Below, piece by piece: positions 8,751 through 16,370 of a DNA stretch of 64,000 bases (within the stretch, counting starts at the first letter, position 1; every line of letters starts with the position of its first letter). The translations under genes and the position numbers were made by a program. Below the pieces are notes generated by a model, which had not been told where the DNA came from, did not search any database, and saw only the letters and a program-made list of their open reading frames with translations. The stretch covers positions 868,001-932,000 of the forward strand of contig NZ_CP150235.1 in the NCBI RefSeq assembly GCF_037974355.1. The letters run 5' to 3'. Source of the DNA: Paenibacillus sp. FSL R5-0517. Lineage in GTDB: Bacteria; Bacillota; Bacilli; Paenibacillales; Paenibacillaceae.

Positions 8751-10286
8751 TCAAACAACAGGTTCATTCTGTTTCTTGAAATATTGTTCAATGAGAAACG
8801 AGAGCATCGGTCCGGGCTCAGACTGCTGTAATTGAGACTGATCGCCAAATTCCATAAGATACGGCTGTTCCGTAGTACACGGAATCCAATGAGGCATCAG
8901 CTTTCCAGTGGAGTCCGAACCGTTTGGATCACCTGTAGCAATAAAATTGGATAAATAATTACACATCTGGCGGGCCAGATCATAATGCTTGCCCGTGAAA
9001 GGCCGCCAGCACTTGGCCAATGTCTCGAAGAAAAACCACAGATCGACGGAGTGAAAGGTTCCCGGCTGGTCCCATCCCGGAATCTCGGCGTCAAAGTTAT
9101 AATAATAAAGAGGCGTCTCAGACGTATGACCGCTGTTCGCGCGGATGGCGAGCAGAATGGCATGTTGGATCATGCGTACTGATGCTTGTTGCAAAGCCTG
9201 CTCGATTTGACCGGTCTCGGTCTCACATAGCTTCAAAAAGGCAGGAGCATCCTCGCCGAATAGCTCCACAGCCATCTGTTTCAGTTCTTCCAGATTGGCT
9301 GCGGCGGGACGGGTCCAGAATTCGGAAGATGTATGCCCCAGCATGACGGGGATCGCCTCGCGCTCCTGCTGAACAAAACGAGTAAACGGATCGCCTGCGC
9401 AGAATTGATCGTCGATGACGGTTCCCCAGAAGCTTTTGTATTCGAGTGCTTTGTCACGGAGAAATTCAGCATCCAGTTGTCTCGCTTCTGTAAGGGAAGA
9501 TACCCCCAGGAAGTCGAAAAATGCAACCCCGGCCTGCTCTGCATCCCGCAGTGTGGAACGGACAGAAGGCACGCGGACTTTCGGGTACAACTCCGTAGCC
9601 ATGCCGCTCATAATGACGGCTCGCTGGAACAAGCCCTTGTTTTGCGGAGAGGTCATCTGGCTGAGTACACTTCCTCCGCCTGCCGACTGTCCACCGATGG
9701 TGATCTGGTCCGGATCACCGCCAAAGGCGGCAATGTTGCGTTTGACCCACTGCGTGCCTGCTTGTTGATCGAGATGACCGAAGTTGGCGGGTGCATGGGG
9801 AGATTCGGCGCTTATCTCGGGATGACACAGGAAACCAAAGGCATTCAGTCGATAATTAATCGTCACAACGACAATACCTCTGCGAGCGATTCGCTCGCCA
9901 TCAAATTCCATTTCGGCCGTATGGCCAACCTGTAGGCCTCCGCCAAAGTACCAGACAAAGACAGGTAACTTCTCGTCCTTACGCTTGGCGGGTGTCCAGA
10001 CATTCAGATACAGACAATCCTCGTCCATGGGCAGGTCAGGATCAACTGCCCATTCGCGGGTGTAGATATTGTTATCATCGATGACTGTTGGGGCTTGCAT
10101 GGAGATAGGGGCAAAATCGAAAGCTTGCAGTACACCGTCCCAGTTCGACTGCGGCTGAGGGGCACGCCAGCGGTTCTCACCTACAGGAGGCGCGGCAAAA
10201 GGAATTCCCTTGAAGCTGGTAATCCGCGGATCCGCCGCAGGCAGTCCTTGCACTTGTCCATGTTCTACCGTAACCGTTCTAAGCAT
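8751..10286 (-). CDS. Type-B carboxylesterase/lipase (PnbA-like)
   Basis: A 511-residue alpha/beta-hydrolase that should cleave carboxylic esters in the cytoplasm (no signal peptide). The family signature EDCLYLNVW is at residues 89-97 and the oxyanion loop GGG at 115-117. The nucleophile is Ser201 in GGQSAGGGS; the other triad members are Glu322 in GHTSSEF and His412 in GTFHSVDLWFFF. The length is normal for the PnbA/carboxylesterase B group. It is transcribed away from the AraC gene at 10386. A perfect cre site (10315-10328) and a 20-bp motif shared with the alpha-galactosidase promoter (10338-10357) lie upstream. A role in removing ester groups from plant material is an inference from the neighbours. 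Confidence 0.9.
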   Translation of the reverse strand: MLRTVTVEHGQVQGLPAADPRITSFKGIPFAAPPVGENRWRAPQPQSNWDGVLQAFDFAPISMQAPTVIDDNNIYTREWAVDPDLPMDEDCLYLNVWTPAKRKDEKLPVFVWYFGGGLQVGHTAEMEFDGERIARRGIVVVTINYRLNAFGFLCHPEISAESPHAPANFGHLDQQAGTQWVKRNIAAFGGDPDQITIGGQSAGGGSVLSQMTSPQNKGLFQRAVIMSGMATELYPKVRVPSVRSTLRDAEQAGVAFFDFLGVSSLTEARQLDAEFLRDKALEYKSFWGTVIDDQFCAGDPFTRFVQQEREAIPVMLGHTSSEFWTRPAAANLEELKQMAVELFGEDAPAFLKLCETETGQIEQALQQASVRMIQHAILLAIRANSGHTSETPLYYYNFDAEIPGWDQPGTFHSVDLWFFFETLAKCWRPFTGKHYDLARQMCNYLSNFIATGDPNGSDSTGKLMPHWIPCTTEQPYLMEFGDQSQLQQSEPGPMLSFLIEQYFKKQNEPVV

Positions 10287-10314
10287 AACAACAATCTCCT
10301 CTCTGGATTTAGGT

Positions 10315-10328
10315 TGTAAGCGTTAACA
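10315..10328. promoter_or_regulatory. cre site (CcpA operator), full consensus match
   Basis: TGTAAGCGTTAACA fits TGWAARCGYTWNCW at every position. It sits between the divergent esterase and AraC genes, 29 nt from the esterase start, where CcpA could repress either gene when preferred sugars are present. Binding is inferred from the sequence only. Confidence 0.7.
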
Positions 10329-10337
10329 AACATCTGA

Positions 10338-10357
10338 TTAACGATATTAAGATAAAC
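10338..10357. promoter_or_regulatory. Motif shared with the alpha-galactosidase promoter (copy 1)
   Basis: TTAACGATATTAAGATAAAC. It matches the copy at 12610-12629 in 16 of 20 positions and has the same orientation relative to its minus-strand gene, 52 nt upstream of the esterase start. A binding site for the adjacent AraC regulator is the simplest reading, but it is not proven. Confidence 0.45.
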
Positions 10358-10385
10358 CGAACGCGAGAACAGGGTAGCTGTAGAA

Positions 10386-11210
10386 ATGGGGGAATCAAGG
10401 TTGAATCCGATTTGGCATGAGAGTAACAGAGCCAGTAATTTGTATTTTATCAGCGGTGGTCACAAGCCAGCTAATTCTCATCAATGGGGGCCAGGCGTGC
10501 GTGACGTTTATGCGCTGCATTATATTATCCGCGGTCAAGGGACGCTGGAGACGGGCGGCCGCGTATTTCGGTTAGTTACAGGGGAAAGCTTTATCATATT
10601 TCCGCAAAAGGAGATTTATTATTATCCAGACCCGCAAGATCCATGGGAGTATGTCTGGGTGGAGTTTAGCGGTGAGGATGCCGGACGGTTGCTGGGGCTA
10701 ACGCAGCTTTCAGAAGTACAACCCGTAGTGACGATCTCACCGGAGACACTGCAGCCTTTTTATCACCTTGCCTGGAACGCAGGTGCATCATCCTATGAAT
10801 TGCTGCGGGCGGATGCACGTTTGCGTCTGCTGCTCTCCTACTATATGGAGTTTTATCCAAAGAGGCCGCAGGTGGAGGCCAAGGATTATGTCTGGTTGGC
10901 GAGAAAGTACATCGAGCAGAACTACTGGAAGCCGACATTGACCGTCACGGAGATTGTAAAGGCAGTCAATCTGGAACGCAGCTATTTGTTTCGTCTGTTT
11001 AAAGGAGCAACCGGCAAGTCTGTTCTGGAGTATATTACCTCCTGCCGAATCCAGCGCGCCTGTGAGCTGCTGAAGACGTCGGGTCTACCGATTCAATCGG
11101 TAGCCTACTCAGTCGGCTACAATGATCCGTTATATTTTTCTAAAGTATTCAAGAAATCAACTTCACATACACCAACAGCGTTCATGATGCTGCACCAGAC
11201 GAAGGCATAA
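10386..11210 (+). CDS. AraC family transcriptional regulator
   Basis: A 274-residue regulator with an N-terminal cupin-type sugar-sensing domain (about 20-150; YALHYIIRGQGTLETGG and GESFIIFPQKEIYYY are typical) and two C-terminal helix-turn-helix units (about 175-270). The recognition region reads LTVTEIVKAVNLERSYLFRLFK, then IQSVAYSVGYNDPLYFSKVFKK. The start is uncertain: the ATG at 10386 has a weak ribosome binding site, while a TTG at 10401 has GGGGG in better position. The gene lies between the esterase (divergent) and the alpha-galactosidase unit (convergent, 2 nt between stop codons), and likely controls them through the motif at 10338 and 12610. Confidence 0.88.
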   Translation: MGESRLNPIWHESNRASNLYFISGGHKPANSHQWGPGVRDVYALHYIIRGQGTLETGGRVFRLVTGESFIIFPQKEIYYYPDPQDPWEYVWVEFSGEDAGRLLGLTQLSEVQPVVTISPETLQPFYHLAWNAGASSYELLRADARLRLLLSYYMEFYPKRPQVEAKDYVWLARKYIEQNYWKPTLTVTEIVKAVNLERSYLFRLFKGATGKSVLEYITSCRIQRACELLKTSGLPIQSVAYSVGYNDPLYFSKVFKKSTSHTPTAFMMLHQTKA

Positions 11211-11212
11211 CG

Positions 11213-11416
11213 TTAACGGAACAGGGCGCAGTTCCCGGACTCGCGGAAATAACGTATCAGCTTTTCAATGGGCTCGCGTCCACAGTTCAGTTTCACTCCA
11301 AGACAATCGATGCACAGAAATTGCTGGGCAGAGCGCGAGATCAATTTGAGATAGATGCCCACATCGTCTGAAGAGAGCGGGACCTGACAGGAGGTGCATA
11401 GGCGATGTTGAGCCAT
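11213..11416 (-). CDS. Small Cys-rich protein coupled to the alpha-galactosidase gene
   Basis: A 67-residue protein starting MAQHRLCTSCQVPL. Its ATG shares one base with the stop codon of the alpha-galactosidase gene (TAATG), so it is probably made by translational coupling. Two CxxC pairs, CTSC near residue 7 and CIDC near 34, plus later Cys residues, suggest a zinc ribbon or small metal-binding fold. The rest is short helical sequence (PIEKLIRYFRESG). I know no function. An apparent longer frame beginning MPHRPGQ reads into the galactosidase gene and is not supported. The stop lies 2 nt from the converging AraC stop, with no terminator between. Confidence 0.6.
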   Translation of the reverse strand: MAQHRLCTSCQVPLSSDDVGIYLKLISRSAQQFLCIDCLGVKLNCGREPIEKLIRYFRESGNCALFR

Positions 11417-12579
11417 TATTTCACCAGTTTGGCCCGGACGATGAGGCAATCATGTGCTGCGACAACGGGAGCGAAGCGTTCACGGAACACGCCAAGCTCT
11501 TTATGTTCCCAGCAGTCGTACAGCGACAGAGCATAACCGGCAGCGTAAGGCAGACCCATATCCCAAAACTGCAAAGACAACTCCCGCTGGCTGTCGCTCA
11601 GGTTGAAGAAGCCAATAGCCAGATCACCATCTGTAAGTACCTTCACCAGCATAAAGACATCGTCTGTGTGAAACCATTGCGGCTCTGGTTTAATGCGGTA
11701 AGCGCCGCGAGCTTCTACATCCTGATTGATGGCAAGAAGGTCAGGATTCAGGAGAATATCTTTGGTGATCTGGTTAGCCTTGCGCACGTCGCATCCGATC
11801 ATTAATGGGGAACCCATCATGGACCAGAGGGAGAAGTGGGTTTTATATTCGATGTCGTTGCATCCGCCGATGCTGCCAATATAGTCATTGTTGCTTCCAC
11901 CGTACATCCCAACGATTAGCATATCCATGTCGTTATGGCAGAAGGAGCCGGTGTAGCTTTGTTTTCCGAGTTGAGACAGGGCAAGTTCCTTCACTGAATC
12001 CCAATTGTCGCGGATATCTCCGGTGGAGCGATACATGTGGGCACCCGATTCCCGAATCCAGTCGTATACGTCGTCGGCTCCCCAGTTACAAGCGGAGAAC
12101 AGGATATCGCGACCGCAGTTTTTGAGCGCTAGGCTCATCCGTTTGTACAGCAGCTCGCCAGAGATGTGTCGTGGCTTGAAGCAGTAATCATACTTCAAAT
12201 AATCAACGCCCCATTCAGCAAAAAGGGCGGCATCCTGGAATTCATGCTCGAAGCTGCCCGGATAACCGGCACATGTATGCGTACCTACGCATGAATACAT
12301 GCCGAACTTTAGTCCTTTGCCATGGATATAGTCTGATAGCGCTTTCATCCCGCTTGGGAATTTCTCCGGGTCAGCCACCAGATTGCCACCCGCATCCCGT
12401 TCCTTCAGACTCCAGCAATCATCAATGACGATATACTCGTAGCCAGCAGCCAGATAACCTTCCGATACAAACACATCAGCGACCTCCCGAATTAATTGTT
12501 CGTTAATATCCCACGTAAAGGTATTCCACGAATTCCAGCCCAGCGCAGGGGCAAAGCCTAATACTTGATTGTTGCTCAT
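11416..12579 (-). CDS. Alpha-galactosidase, GH27
   Basis: A 387-residue cytoplasmic GH27 enzyme that should release terminal alpha-galactose from oligosaccharides such as melibiose or galactomannan fragments. The family opening PALGWNSWNTF is at residues 11-21 and YIVIDDCW at 49-56. The nucleophile is Asp131 in LKYDYC and the acid/base Asp188 in RSTGD, with the usual C-terminal beta-domain after about residue 290. There is no signal peptide, so the substrate must be imported. It is followed by the tiny Cys-rich gene with a one-base overlap. The shared motif at 12610-12629 lies 31 nt upstream. Confidence 0.93.
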   Translation of the reverse strand: MSNNQVLGFAPALGWNSWNTFTWDINEQLIREVADVFVSEGYLAAGYEYIVIDDCWSLKERDAGGNLVADPEKFPSGMKALSDYIHGKGLKFGMYSCVGTHTCAGYPGSFEHEFQDAALFAEWGVDYLKYDYCFKPRHISGELLYKRMSLALKNCGRDILFSACNWGADDVYDWIRESGAHMYRSTGDIRDNWDSVKELALSQLGKQSYTGSFCHNDMDMLIVGMYGGSNNDYIGSIGGCNDIEYKTHFSLWSMMGSPLMIGCDVRKANQITKDILLNPDLLAINQDVEARGAYRIKPEPQWFHTDDVFMLVKVLTDGDLAIGFFNLSDSQRELSLQFWDMGLPYAAGYALSLYDCWEHKELGVFRERFAPVVAAHDCLIVRAKLVK

Positions 12580-12964
12580 GATCTCGCATCCTTCCTCTCC
12601 TCAATTTCGTTAACGATACTAAACTGAACATAAACGATGAGCGATGATTCCTGCCATAGCTTAACGTTGCTTGGACATGGACATATGTTGCTCAGCTGTG
12701 CTGAGAGGAATGATTGCTTCAATCCAGACTTTGGGCAGGTATTCAGAAGTGGTGGGGAGAAGCATTTAAGGAAGGAAAAATGTCTATCTGCACAGAATTT
12801 ATGCTATCTTTTCAGGAATCTGTGGGGAATGATACTATGAATACTATGGTCGGTAATCATGCTCGAACAGGATAAGGTGTGATTTTCCATCGGTAGTTCG
12901 TTAAACATAAGATTCTGTTTGATATGATCAGATATATAAATTATAGGATGGGGAGTGTCACCAA
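12580..12964. other. Divergent intergenic region, alpha-galactosidase / AlkD-like gene
   Basis: About 385 nt. It holds the palindrome TCGTTAACGA (12607-12616), which overlaps the shared motif at 12610-12629. The remainder shows no gene: an open frame at 12637-12840 has no ribosome binding site. GGGGAG at 12949-12954 is the ribosome binding site of the next gene. Confidence 0.5.
12610..12629. promoter_or_regulatory. Motif shared with the esterase promoter (copy 2)
   Basis: TTAACGATACTAAACTGAAC matches the copy at 10338-10357 in 16 of 20 positions. It lies 31 nt upstream of the alpha-galactosidase start, in the same orientation relative to the gene. Likely operator of the local AraC regulator (inference). 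Confidence 0.45.
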
Positions 12965-13672
12965 ATGAATCTAGATGAAGTGATGCAAGAGCTGGAAGCG
13001 CTGGGTAAAGAACGAACGAAAAAAATCTACATCTCCAATGGTGCGCATGAACCGCTATTTGGCGTGGCAACCGGGGCGATGAAACCAATGGCGAAGCTGA
13101 TCAAAAAGGGTCAATCTTTGGCAGAGCAACTCTACGCGACGGGAAATTATGATGCGATGTACTTTGCAGGCGTGATTGCCGATCCTGAAGTGATGACGGA
13201 AGCTGATTTTGACCGTTGGATCGATGCTGCTTATTTTTACATGATCTCTGACTTTATCGTTGCCGTCACGCTGGCAGAGACGGATATTGCTCAAGAAGTT
13301 TCGGATAAGTGGATTGCGAGCGGAGATGAGCTGAAAATGTCAGCAGGATGGAGCTGTTACTGTTGGTTGCTCGGCAGTCGAAAGGATGCTGAGTTTTCTG
13401 AGAATAAACTAACGGAGATGCTGGAACGGGTGAAAAGGACGATTCATGAATCTCCGGAACGAACGAAATATTCGATGAACAACTTCCTGTATACCGTTGC
13501 AACTTCCTATCAACCGTTGCACGATCAGGCGGTGGAGACGGCCAAGGCCGTGGGACCTGTCGAAGTGAACAAGGACATGCCAAAGAGCAAGCTTCTGAAT
13601 GCCTCTGAGAATATCCAAAAGGCAGTGGAAAAAGGGCGGACAGGGTTCAAGCGTAAATATGTTAGATGTTAA
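12965..13672 (+). CDS. DNA alkylation repair protein (AlkD-like)
   Basis: A 235-residue, all-helical protein of the HEAT-like-repeat AlkD family, whose studied members excise N3- and N7-alkylated purines without base flipping. The family pattern is seen in the helical repeats around VATGAMKPMAKLIKKGQSLAEQL, YAGVIADPEVM-like and WIDAAYFYMISDF. The start at 12965 follows GGGGAG. Activity is not certain, because this short branch differs from the studied Bacillus cereus AlkD. No partner genes lie next to it. Confidence 0.75.
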   Translation: MNLDEVMQELEALGKERTKKIYISNGAHEPLFGVATGAMKPMAKLIKKGQSLAEQLYATGNYDAMYFAGVIADPEVMTEADFDRWIDAAYFYMISDFIVAVTLAETDIAQEVSDKWIASGDELKMSAGWSCYCWLLGSRKDAEFSENKLTEMLERVKRTIHESPERTKYSMNNFLYTVATSYQPLHDQAVETAKAVGPVEVNKDMPKSKLLNASENIQKAVEKGRTGFKRKYVRC

Positions 13673-13736
13673 TCGTAATCGCTGTAATGTGATAGACTAG
13701 AACATCAGGGATGTAACACATACAGGAGGTGCTCGT

Positions 13737-13775
13737 ATGCATGTAAAGAGTGTCTCCCTATTTGTGTTGTTGTGA
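13737..13775 (+). CDS. Possible 12-residue leader peptide
   Basis: A very strong ribosome binding site (AGGAGG, 13724-13729) stands 7 nt before ATG CAT GTA AAG, giving MHVKSVSLFVLL and a TGA stop. The ORF lies 124 nt before the DUF4317 gene. Such tiny ORFs with perfect ribosome binding sites are often leader peptides, but no terminator or antiterminator pair is evident here. It could also be the residue of a lost gene. Confidence 0.3.
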   Translation: MHVKSVSLFVLL

Positions 13776-13898
13776 TTATCACGTGCGTGTGTAACTGAAA
13801 TCCATTAACCGTCAAGCAACAAGTTAGTCAACAAATTCTCTGTCGATCCTTTATACTAATAAAGCCAGAAACATATCTAAGGAGTTGCCGAATCCAAT

Positions 13899-15080
13899 AT
13901 GAATAAAAAAGAAGTCGCGCATATACGCAAGCAGTTTAAACTCGATCACGATCTACTGAATATTTACGATATTCTCAACGTCTATATTACGAAGGAAACC
14001 AACGAGGTCTATCACTGGGAGCGTCACCCATTCGAACTGGTGGACAGAGAGAAGCAGGAGCTGTACATGGGCAATTTCAAAAAGCTGCTGACAGGTGATT
14101 TGGATCAGAAGTTGTTTGAGTTAAAATTCCAGGAAGCGGCGGAGGACCCGGCTCAGGTACTGCTTCATCAGGCTTTGGTCACAGGTGATCCGGACGAATG
14201 GCAGGATCTCATGCTGTTGCTCGTGGATCGAATGTTGGTGGATGCCAAGTATGAGCGGGACATGGTTGCTACGTTTGTGCGTGGACAGTATTATCTGCCG
14301 ACCAAGGCTAGAAACGAAGCCACGGAAGAGAGTGAGAAGAATGAGGTGTTCGCCCATCCCTTCATTCTGTGCAGCGTGAACTCCACGGAGAAGCAGCGGA
14401 AAACGCTCTTGTTTGACTATGTGGAGAGAGAATTCAAATACAATATTATTGTCGATCCGATTATCAAATTAAGCACGCCAGAGCAAGGGTTCCTGTACCC
14501 TAGCGTGACGGACAACTACTCCGATGTGAATCGTGTTCTATATTGCACCGGGAAATCCAATTTCCCGGACCCACATTTTGTTGAAAATGTACTGAATGGC
14601 GAAAGATCCGTAACCGCACTGGAAGAACGGGCGATCTTCGAAGATATCGTCAAGGAAGTGGCCGGTGAACAGCTCGATTCAGCCACCATTGCACATGTAT
14701 ATGAGGAGATCAACCGCGTTATCGAAATTAACGAAGAGTCCCATGAGGAAGAACCTCCGAAGCTGGATTATAAAGATCTGGAACGTGTACTGACCGCAAG
14801 TGGTGTGGAAGATCTGACAACAGAGAAAGTGGAGCGTGCCTTCGAAACGATCGTAGATAACAAGAATTATGAGATGAAAGCGACCAGTGTTATGCCGAAG
14901 TTTACGTCCAAGTCCATCAAGATCGAAACTAAGGTTGCTACGATTTCGGTTAGCCCGCAAGACCTAAGATATGTGAAACAGGTGAACTATCAAGGCAGAC
15001 GTTGCATCATGATTGAAGTGGACGAAGATGTCGTGATTGAAGGGTTTACCCTTAATACAGAAAAACTTATCAATGAGTAA
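13899..15080 (+). CDS. DUF4317 domain-containing protein
   Basis: A 393-residue soluble protein. The opening MNKKEVAHIRKQFKLDHD and the FILCSVNSTEKQRKTL-like centre mark the DUF4317 family, found in Firmicutes without an assigned function. No membrane segment, signal peptide or catalytic motif is visible. The C-terminal third has conserved-looking VSPQDLRYVKQVNYQGRRC. The ribosome binding site AAGGAG lies 14 nt upstream, a long spacing; an in-frame nearer start is lacking. The gene stands alone and ends in the unusual double hairpin at 15144-15246. Confidence 0.8.
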   Translation: MNKKEVAHIRKQFKLDHDLLNIYDILNVYITKETNEVYHWERHPFELVDREKQELYMGNFKKLLTGDLDQKLFELKFQEAAEDPAQVLLHQALVTGDPDEWQDLMLLLVDRMLVDAKYERDMVATFVRGQYYLPTKARNEATEESEKNEVFAHPFILCSVNSTEKQRKTLLFDYVEREFKYNIIVDPIIKLSTPEQGFLYPSVTDNYSDVNRVLYCTGKSNFPDPHFVENVLNGERSVTALEERAIFEDIVKEVAGEQLDSATIAHVYEEINRVIEINEESHEEEPPKLDYKDLERVLTASGVEDLTTEKVERAFETIVDNKNYEMKATSVMPKFTSKSIKIETKVATISVSPQDLRYVKQVNYQGRRCIMIEVDEDVVIEGFTLNTEKLINE

Positions 15081-15143
15081 TTGATTCTAGACCCTGATGA
15101 TGTAATATCATCAGTTATGGACGAATGAACGTCCATTTATGGC

Positions 15144-15246
15144 AAAAAGCCCAAGCCTAAAGGAACACCGAACTGCTCCCTGTCGTAGTAAACCATAGAA
15201 GACTACGATAGGAGCAGTTCAGTATGCCAAGGCATGGGCTTTTTTG
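15144..15246. terminator. Long double-stem bidirectional terminator
   Basis: Outer arms CAAAAAGCCCAAGCCT and GGCATGGGCTTTTTTG pair, with an A-tract and a T-tract, as a two-way terminator between converging genes. Unusually, a second 19-nt near-perfect stem (GAACTGCTCC at the start of one arm, GGAGCAGTTC at the end of the other) is nested inside, so the structure is about 100 nt long. Confidence 0.75.
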
Positions 15247-15251
15247 CTGTT

Positions 15252-16370
15252 TCATGATTGTCGCAACAGTTGCTTGATTTCCGCTGCCGGACTGGAGCCA
15301 AGTTCTTCTTTGAGCAGTTCCTCCAGAACAAGATACTGCGGCTGCGCTTCGGTTCTTCGTCCAAGCGACAGATACAACAGGATGATCTCACGATGAATAT
15401 CTTCCCGAATCGAATCAATCTGGAGGATACGTTCAAAATAATACAGCGCCCGTAACGTCTCGCCTTTCTTCGCGTGATAGTGGGCAGCGGTTTCCATCGT
15501 CATGAGGAAATCCAGTTCCAGCTGTCTGGACCACGCGAAAGCCCACTCATAATGCCTTCCTTTCAGGAGTTCACCCGTATACAATGTGTCCATCCGCTCG
15601 AAGAGCTCGGGGCGATGTGCCGAAGCCTGACGCATCTGTCGGAACAAGACCTCGAACTCGTACAGATCACAGTTAATCGCTTCCCGGTCGATACGAATAC
15701 CATTCCTGTCCTTAAGAATGATCGGTACGTCACTGTTATCACCGATGGCACGTCGCACGTAGTACAGTGTGGAATTGATGTTCGTCCAGGCCTTCTGCGG
15801 ACTGAGGTCCTTCCACAACGTATCAGCCAATGCATCGCGGGTGGTTGACTTGGTATACAACAAGAAGGCGAGTAACTCTTCCGTTTTGGGCGTTCTAAGT
15901 TTGATGGGGCTATCTGCTCCGGTTCCACCGAACACGGTGAATTCACCAAACAGACGAACGTTCAGTTTCGGTTCTGGCACCGCTGGCCCTGGCGTTGTCA
16001 CGGATTTGTGAAGCTGCTGCTGCAACCGCTGAATGCTGCGGTTCAGTCGCTCTGCCGTGACCGGTTTAATAACGTAATCGATCACCTCTTTGTCGAAGGC
16101 CTGCACCGCATATTCCTCATATCCGGTCACCAACACGATGGGAAGCAAAGGGTGATGTTTCCGCAATTCACCAATGAGGTGCATACCCGAAATGCGCGGC
16201 ATTGTAATGTCCAGAAATGCTGCATCGAAGCTATTCTCTGCCGCGTATTCACAGGCTTCCTCCGGATCGTGAAACGCACGACATACTTCAACTTCTCCGC
16301 TTTCTGTCAAAATACGATTCAGTCGCTTGAGCGACAGATCCTCATCATCCACGATGATGACTTTTATCAT
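15252..16370 (-). CDS. Response regulator with SARP/BTAD output domain
   Basis: A 372-residue regulator. The receiver domain (1-120) has the acidic residues D8/D9, phospho-acceptor Asp54 in AFLDITMP, Thr82 in LVTGYEEYA and Lys102. The output part has an OmpR-like winged helix beginning LNVRLFGEFTVFGG (about 134) and continues into a bacterial transcriptional activator domain of helical TPR-like units (about 240-372). This SARP-like arrangement is uncommon among Firmicutes two-component systems. Its start overlaps the kinase end by 4 nt (16367-16370), so the two are surely co-translated. Confidence 0.88.
   Translation of the reverse strand: MIKVIIVDDEDLSLKRLNRILTESGEVEVCRAFHDPEEACEYAAENSFDAAFLDITMPRISGMHLIGELRKHHPLLPIVLVTGYEEYAVQAFDKEVIDYVIKPVTAERLNRSIQRLQQQLHKSVTTPGPAVPEPKLNVRLFGEFTVFGGTGADSPIKLRTPKTEELLAFLLYTKSTTRDALADTLWKDLSPQKAWTNINSTLYYVRRAIGDNSDVPIILKDRNGIRIDREAINCDLYEFEVLFRQMRQASAHRPELFERMDTLYTGELLKGRHYEWAFAWSRQLELDFLMTMETAAHYHAKKGETLRALYYFERILQIDSIREDIHREIILLYLSLGRRTEAQPQYLVLEELLKEELGSSPAAEIKQLLRQS

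Noticed and set aside
12637..12840. 67-codon plus-strand frame between alpha-galactosidase and AlkD-like gene
   Set aside because: No ribosome binding site or conserved pattern, and it lies in a divergent promoter region.
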